From contig JAKAMV010000324.1 of NCBI GenBank assembly GCA_021812735.1, positions 1 to 9,435 of the forward strand: a stretch of 9,435 bases of DNA. The letters are read 5' to 3'. A program made the position numbers and the translations under genes. Numbering within the stretch: the stretch's first letter is position 1; each line of letters begins with the position of its first letter. This document shows, one piece after another, positions 5,784-9,435 of the stretch. The notes under the pieces were generated by a model that made no database searches, was not told the DNA's origin, and saw only the letters and a program-made list of their open reading frames with translations. The DNA comes from Chloroflexota bacterium. Lineage in GTDB: Bacteria; Chloroflexota; Limnocylindria; Limnocylindrales; CSP1-4.

Positions 5784-8395
5784 GCGACGAGCGGATCGAG
5801 CGAGAGCTGCGGGAAGCGCTCCTCCGGGACGACCCCGGGCCTACTCCGCCCGCGCTGCGCGCGCGAGTGGCCGCGATCCCCGAGGAGGCGTCGGCGCGCC
5901 AGAAGGCGCCGCGCTCCCGCCACTCGCGCCTCTTGACCGCGATCGCCGCCGCCGCGGCGGTCGTCGTCGTCGGGGCGGCGCTCGTGGTCGGGATCGGCAT
6001 CCACGACGCGACGATCGGACCGCCAGCCTCGGCCACGCCATCGGTGGCACCGAGCGCGCCGGCCGTGGTCGCCCCCGCCTCGCCGTCGGCGACGACCTCG
6101 CCCGCGGCCTGGGCTGCGGTCTCGTCGCCGGTGCTCGCGGGCATGACCATGGACGACGTCGTGCCGTTCAACGGCGGCTTCCTCGCCCTCGGCACGACCA
6201 GCAGTCCTGCGACGGAGCACGTCCTGACCTCACCGAACGGGACCGACTGGGCCCGCCACGAGCCGATCATCACCCCCTCCGGCCCCGCGGGGTTGGGCGA
6301 CATGGCGGGGTTCGGCTCGGGCATCATCGCGGCTGGCAGCATTGGGTACCCGTGCAGCAACGGCAGGGCAGCCGTCTTCACATCGTCGGACGGGATCCAC
6401 TGGAGCGCGATCGACCTGCCGGCCCCGAGCACCGGCCAATCGTTCTCGGCCGGCCTGATCGCCGCCGGACCCGCCGGCTACGTCGTCCTCGGCGGCTACG
6501 ACGGGTGTGTCGGCGGCTCGGGCGCCATCGCCTCGGCCGCGCCGTTGAACGCGCCGCTGCTGTGGCACTCCACGGACGGACAGCACTGGACCAGCGTCCG
6601 GTTCCCGGAGTCAAGCGTGAACCTCGTGACCCTGGTCGCGGGCGGTCCGGGCTTCCTGATCGGCGGCGACCGTCACGTCGGATCCCGGCTCGATGCGGCG
6701 ATCTGGACGTCGCGCGACGGCGTGACCTGGACGGCCGCGAACCCGCTGCCGGACAACCAGGGGATGGGGTCCGGCGGGCCGATGCAGGTGAACGCCATCG
6801 CCGCGGGGCCGGACCGCATCCTCGCCATCTCAGGGCGCACGGGCTACGAGCCACAGGGCCGGATCTGGTCGTCGCAGGACGGGATCACGTGGCAGAAGGT
6901 CGCGGACCTGTCGGCAAGCGACCCGCGAGTCTATCGAGTGGCGTGGACGCCGGCCGGGTTCGTGATGGCGGCTTTGGCAGGCGACACGCCGGGTGAGTCC
7001 ACGATCATCGTCCGATCGTCGCCCGATGGCGCGTCCTGGACCACACTGTTCTCGCTCCCGCCGGCGAGCAGCGCGGTCTCGGGCATCGCCTCCGACAGCA
7101 GATCGATCGTCGTGGTCGGCACCTCAGCCCAGAACGGGTTGGTCGTCGCCGGCCCGGCGGCGAAGGACGTCGCGCCGACATCGGCCCCGTCACCGACCCC
7201 GACCCCGACACCGTCCCCGCCAGGAACACCGCCCGCGTCGGAAACGGTCGGCGGCTTCCTATGGACTCGCATCGACGCGCCGTTCGGTGGCGCCCAGCCC
7301 GGTCCGATGACCGCGCTCGGCTCACAGGTGGTCATGGCCACCAGCCCCTACGGCTGGGTCTCGCCCGGCACGGCCATGCCGCATCCCACGTTCTGGCACT
7401 CGTTGGACGGCTCGACCTGGCAGCGGTTGCCCGACCGCCCGGCCTTCGCTGGAGTGCCGGACAAGTGGATGGACGTCGTGCTCGGCCTGACCTCGAACGG
7501 GTCCGGGCTCATCGCGGTCGGCATGCAGCAATACGCCGATGCGAGCACCGCCAACGCGGAGGCCTGGACCTCGCCCGACGGCGGGAAGACCTGGAACCGG
7601 GCGAGCGTCGCGGACGGGACGCAGGCGACCATGAACTTCGTGTATCGGGCGGGCGGTGGGTTCGTCGCGATCGGGACGGACGGCTACTCGTTCCACGCGG
7701 GGATGGAGGCCGGCACCGCCATCTGGACGTCGTCCGACGGCACGCATTGGACGCGCCTGCCGCAGAGCGAGGTGCCAGCGCACGTCTCGATCAGCAGCGT
7801 CGCCTACGGAAACGGCCGCTACGTGGCTGTGGGCCAGATCCTTCCGCCGGGCGCGATGAACGCGGACCCCGCGCCGAAGTGGATCTCGAGCGACGGGATC
7901 CACTTCCAGGCGCTCGCCGGGACCGCGGGCGGACCGAGCGGTGACATGGTCGTGCGCCAGATCGTCTGGACCGGTTCCGAGTTCGTGGCGGTCGGCGACC
8001 CCCTGAGCCTGGACGCCCCCACCGCCTGGCGATCCACGAACGGCATGGACTGGCAGCCGGTCGAGCTTCCACATGATGCGGGGGCGGGAACGCCGGGAGC
8101 ATCAGCAGCAGCGCAGTCTGGCGTCGAGGGTATCGCCGAGACTCCGACCGGGCTCGTCGCGGTGGGCGCTGCGGAGGACACGATCCACGGCACGACGGCG
8201 AGCGGGATGGTCTGGGAGTCGTCGGACGGTCGCTCGTGGCAGGTGGTCAGCCAGCCGACGGACTTCCCTGGTGCCGACCTGCAGTCGGTGTCGCCCATTG
8301 GCGGAGGTAGGTTTGTCGTCGAGGGTCAGGACAATCGGGGCGATCCGAGTGTCGCCCTGATGTGGACGCTCGACCCGGCAACCGCACGGCCCTGA
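5780..8395 (+). CDS. Membrane-anchored double Asp-box propeller protein, module 3
   Basis: The protein has 871 residues. ATG 5780 lies 6 bases after GGAGG and overlaps the sigma stop. The cytoplasmic N-terminus (1-50) has MSDERIEREL and LRARVAAIPEE. A transmembrane helix lies at about 51-74, then a stalk that is nearly the same as in the module 2 protein (77-102). Twelve Asp-box motifs follow in two sets of six. The first set is at about 151, 202, 264, 311, 365 and 414. A Pro/Thr-rich linker at about 465-486 separates it from the second set at about 541, 598, 651, 703, 752 and 814. Most keep the S-x-D-G-x-x-W form; the 151 and 752 motifs have Asn for Asp, and the 703 motif ends in Phe. This reads as two six-bladed propellers in tandem. 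There is no DUF4232-like tail and no obvious enzyme active site. Inferred role: a membrane-bound sensor/anti-sigma partner of the preceding sigma factor, with ligand unknown. Confidence 0.85.
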   Translation: MSDERIERELREALLRDDPGPTPPALRARVAAIPEEASARQKAPRSRHSRLLTAIAAAAAVVVVGAALVVGIGIHDATIGPPASATPSVAPSAPAVVAPASPSATTSPAAWAAVSSPVLAGMTMDDVVPFNGGFLALGTTSSPATEHVLTSPNGTDWARHEPIITPSGPAGLGDMAGFGSGIIAAGSIGYPCSNGRAAVFTSSDGIHWSAIDLPAPSTGQSFSAGLIAAGPAGYVVLGGYDGCVGGSGAIASAAPLNAPLLWHSTDGQHWTSVRFPESSVNLVTLVAGGPGFLIGGDRHVGSRLDAAIWTSRDGVTWTAANPLPDNQGMGSGGPMQVNAIAAGPDRILAISGRTGYEPQGRIWSSQDGITWQKVADLSASDPRVYRVAWTPAGFVMAALAGDTPGESTIIVRSSPDGASWTTLFSLPPASSAVSGIASDSRSIVVVGTSAQNGLVVAGPAAKDVAPTSAPSPTPTPTPSPPGTPPASETVGGFLWTRIDAPFGGAQPGPMTALGSQVVMATSPYGWVSPGTAMPHPTFWHSLDGSTWQRLPDRPAFAGVPDKWMDVVLGLTSNGSGLIAVGMQQYADASTANAEAWTSPDGGKTWNRASVADGTQATMNFVYRAGGGFVAIGTDGYSFHAGMEAGTAIWTSSDGTHWTRLPQSEVPAHVSISSVAYGNGRYVAVGQILPPGAMNADPAPKWISSDGIHFQALAGTAGGPSGDMVVRQIVWTGSEFVAVGDPLSLDAPTAWRSTNGMDWQPVELPHDAGAGTPGASAAAQSGVEGIAETPTGLVAVGAAEDTIHGTTASGMVWESSDGRSWQVVSQPTDFPGADLQSVSPIGGGRFVVEGQDNRGDPSVALMWTLDPATARP
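6048..6085 (+). repeat. Stalk-coding repeat, copy 2 (38 bases)
   Basis: Identical to 3349-3386. It encodes the membrane-proximal stalk of the module 3 protein. Synonymous positions are also unchanged, which points to recent duplication or gene conversion at this spot. Confidence 0.85.
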
Positions 8396-8467
8396 CGGCC
8401 GGGCAGGCGCACTATCCGTCCATCCCGACGAGATGACTGCGGCTGCCGGTTGGCGCCGACCTGAGCT

Positions 8468-8484
8468 GCTCCGGTCTGCGGAGC
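8468..8484 (+). terminator. Hairpin between module 3 and the padR unit, candidate terminator
   Basis: GCTCCG (8468-8473) and CGGAGC (8479-8484) form a perfect 6-base GC-rich stem with a 5-base loop, about 70 bases after the stop of the module 3 membrane gene. There is no T-tract. It lies just upstream of the padR promoter, so it could also be a regulatory element. Confidence 0.35.
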
Positions 8485-8501
8485 GCGAGCGTGGTGGGTC
8501 C

Positions 8502-8518
8502 ATAGACATTCAATCTAT
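8502..8518 (+). promoter_or_regulatory. Inverted repeat overlapping the padR promoter, candidate PadR operator
   Basis: ATAGA (8502-8506) and TCTAT (8514-8518) are perfect inverted arms around 7 bases, in a short AT-rich island within very GC-rich DNA. The right arm overlaps the TATACT -10 box. PadR repressors commonly bind AT-rich dyads in their own promoters, so autorepression is a reasonable inference. Confidence 0.5.
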
Positions 8519-8521
8519 ACT
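8516..8521 (+). promoter_or_regulatory. -10 box TATACT of the padR-ABC unit
   Basis: TATACT is close to the housekeeping -10 consensus. Transcription would start about 7 bases later, at or near the GTG at 8528. No convincing -35 hexamer lies 16-18 bases upstream (GC-rich ggtggg-like sequence). Confidence 0.55.
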
Positions 8522-8527
8522 CACGGA

Positions 8528-8587
8528 GTGATTACCGGAGCCTTCGCCGCCGAACGTGAGCGGGTCTCGGACCGGGTCCGCCGATGA
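8528..8587 (+). CDS. Possible 19-residue leader peptide upstream of padR
   Basis: A short frame GTG ATT ACC and so on encodes MITGAFAAERERVSDRVRR and ends in TGA at 8585-8587, overlapping the padR ATG (8584) as ATGA. Its GTG lies where transcription from the TATACT box should begin, so it could be translated from a leaderless message and deliver ribosomes to padR, which has no Shine-Dalgarno sequence of its own. The peptide shows no family resemblance and may matter only for coupling. It could be chance, since frames of 20 codons are common in high-GC DNA. Confidence 0.4.
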   Translation: MITGAFAAERERVSDRVRR

Positions 8588-9129
8588 GTCTCTCCGGCGC
8601 ACTGGCCGCGTTGCTGCTCGCCGGTCCGACACACGGATACGAACTCCACGCGACCCTTGAGGGGGAGCTGGGCTCAAGCTGGGCCACTCGCCCCGCGCAG
8701 GTGTACTTGACGCTCGGCCGCATGCAACGGGACAACCTGCTGACGAGCGAACGGATCCGCCAGGAGACTCGTCCTGATCGCCAGCGCCTGACGCTGACGG
8801 ATGCGGGGCGTGAGGCGGCTGAAGAGTGGCTGTGGCGTGGTCCGGCCGATGAGCTTGTGGTTCGGCTCGCTGTCGCGCGTCTGGTCGTCCCGCACCAGAT
8901 GTCGGCCCTGCTCGACGTGATGACCGAGGAGCGCACCGCGGCCCTGCACCGCCTGCGGGGCGCGCGAGCGGAGGATGTGGGAGGGTTCCGTCAGGAGGCG
9001 CGCGATGCGGAGATCCGCCTCGTCGAAGGCCAGCTGCGCTGGCTCACCGGTGTGCGTCCCCGCCTCGACGTGATCGTTGCGCGACCACGCGTGAGGAAGG
9101 CCGATGAGCGCGCCGCTGAGCTTGCCTGA
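8584..9129 (+). CDS. PadR-family transcriptional regulator
   Basis: This 181-residue protein has the PadR winged helix at its N-terminus: MSLSGALAALLLAGPTHGYEL (helix 1, hallmark HGYEL at 17-21), RPAQVYLTLGRMQRDNLL (recognition helix, about 36-53) and a wing with RQRLTLTDAGREAAEEWL (about 66-83). The C-terminal half (about 88-160) is Ala/Arg/Glu-rich helical, as in the PadR dimerisation domain. ATG 8584 is the only credible start, because an in-frame TGA at 8557 blocks any upstream extension. PadR proteins usually repress their own operon and a neighbouring exporter, with release by a small molecule. Here the next gene begins inside its last 26 bases and encodes an ABC ATPase, which fits. The ligand is unknown. 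Confidence 0.93.
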   Translation: MSLSGALAALLLAGPTHGYELHATLEGELGSSWATRPAQVYLTLGRMQRDNLLTSERIRQETRPDRQRLTLTDAGREAAEEWLWRGPADELVVRLAVARLVVPHQMSALLDVMTEERTAALHRLRGARAEDVGGFRQEARDAEIRLVEGQLRWLTGVRPRLDVIVARPRVRKADERAAELA

Positions 9130-9435
9130 GCGCCTGCCCGCGATCGCGCTCGACGACGTCTCGCGCACGTACACGAGCGGCGGCAACAGCGTGGCGGCGC
9201 TCGTGCAGATCGATCTGCGGATCGCGCGCGGCGAGACGGTCGCGATCACCGGGCCGTCGGGGTCGGGCAAGACCACCCTGCTCAACCTCGTTGCCGGGCT
9301 CGATCGGGCGACCAGCGGCACGATCACCGTGCTCGGCATGCGCGTCGATGGGACGTCAGAGCGCGAGCTCGCCGAGTTCCGTGCCCGCCATGTCGGCCTG
9401 GTCTTCCAGGACCCCCACCTGCTCTCCGGACTGAC
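9104..9435 (+). CDS. ABC transporter ATP-binding protein, LolD/MacB type (3' end outside window)
   Basis: ATG 9104 opens a frame that stays open to the window edge, giving 110 full codons. It overlaps the end of padR by 26 bases and has a good ribosome site, GAGGAAGG (9093-9100), inside padR. It shows an N-terminal beta segment (AIALDDVSRTY), the Walker A motif GPSGSGKTT at 50-58, NLVAGLDRATSGTI typical of the LolD/MacB/FtsE group at 61-74, and the Q-loop VFQD at 100-103 followed by PHLL. The signature LSGGQ, Walker B and H-loop lie beyond the edge. It would hydrolyse ATP to power a permease, presumably of the FtsX/MacB type encoded next. In this setting export of a lipid, peptide or drug, or mechanical signalling, is possible; the substrate cannot be told. 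PadR control is likely from the overlap. Confidence 0.93.
   Translation, partial: MSAPLSLPERLPAIALDDVSRTYTSGGNSVAALVQIDLRIARGETVAITGPSGSGKTTLLNLVAGLDRATSGTITVLGMRVDGTSERELAEFRARHVGLVFQDPHLLSGL

Noticed and set aside
3090..8395. Membrane proteins as sialidases or other glycosidases because of Asp-boxes
   Set aside because: Asp-boxes are structural; the catalytic Arg triad and Tyr/Glu residues of sialidases are not evident, and the context is regulatory.
8387..8401. CGGCC-N5-GGCCG hairpin over the module 3 stop codon
   Set aside because: Five-base GC stems are expected by chance at this composition, and part lies in coding sequence.

Overview
The window is very GC-rich DNA whose codons nearly always end in G or C. 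It carries closely packed, co-directional (+ strand) bacterial genes. Three things suggest a high-GC bacterium of the Chloroflexota (Limnocylindria/Ellin6529-type lineages) or, less likely, an Actinomycetota: the base composition, the pairing of ECF sigma factors with membrane-anchored Asp-box propeller proteins, and promoters that appear to give leaderless messages. This placement is an inference from gene style, not from a marker gene.

Positions 1-8395 hold three consecutive copies of one two-gene module. Each module is an ECF sigma-70 factor followed, through an ATGA stop/start overlap, by a single-pass membrane protein. That protein has a short cytoplasmic N-terminus, one transmembrane helix, a Pro/Ser/Thr-rich stalk and a large extracytoplasmic beta-propeller-like region. 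Module 1 (1-2372) has a sigma gene cut by the window edge and a membrane protein broken by a frameshift near 1530-1563. Module 2 (2521-5033) has a six-Asp-box propeller followed by a DUF4232-like domain. Module 3 (5208-8395) has a double propeller with six plus six Asp-boxes. Modules 2 and 3 are the closer pair: their sigma factors have almost the same DNA-recognition helix, and their stalks share an identical 38-base stretch.

The second and third sigma genes are preceded by the same layout: TGAACC, 15 bases, GCATCT, 7 bases, ATG. This looks like an ECF-type promoter that starts transcription at or next to the start codon. The simplest reading is a family of auto- or cross-regulated sigma factors, each held by its own membrane partner (a reduced, non-zinc anti-sigma region) that senses something outside the cell through a propeller. 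The anti-sigma role and the ligand are inferred.

Positions 8396-9435 belong to a different unit. After a hairpin come a -10 promoter with an overlapping inverted repeat, a 19-codon apparently leaderless reading frame, a PadR-family repressor that overlaps it by ATGA, and the start of an ABC-transporter ATPase of the LolD/MacB (FtsE-like) type that runs off the window. This is the familiar PadR-plus-ABC-exporter arrangement.

No rRNA, tRNA, CRISPR array, transposase or attachment site was seen. No gene-free stretch longer than 300 bases exists; the gaps are about 148 bases (2373-2520), 174 bases (5034-5207) and 132 bases (8396-8527).
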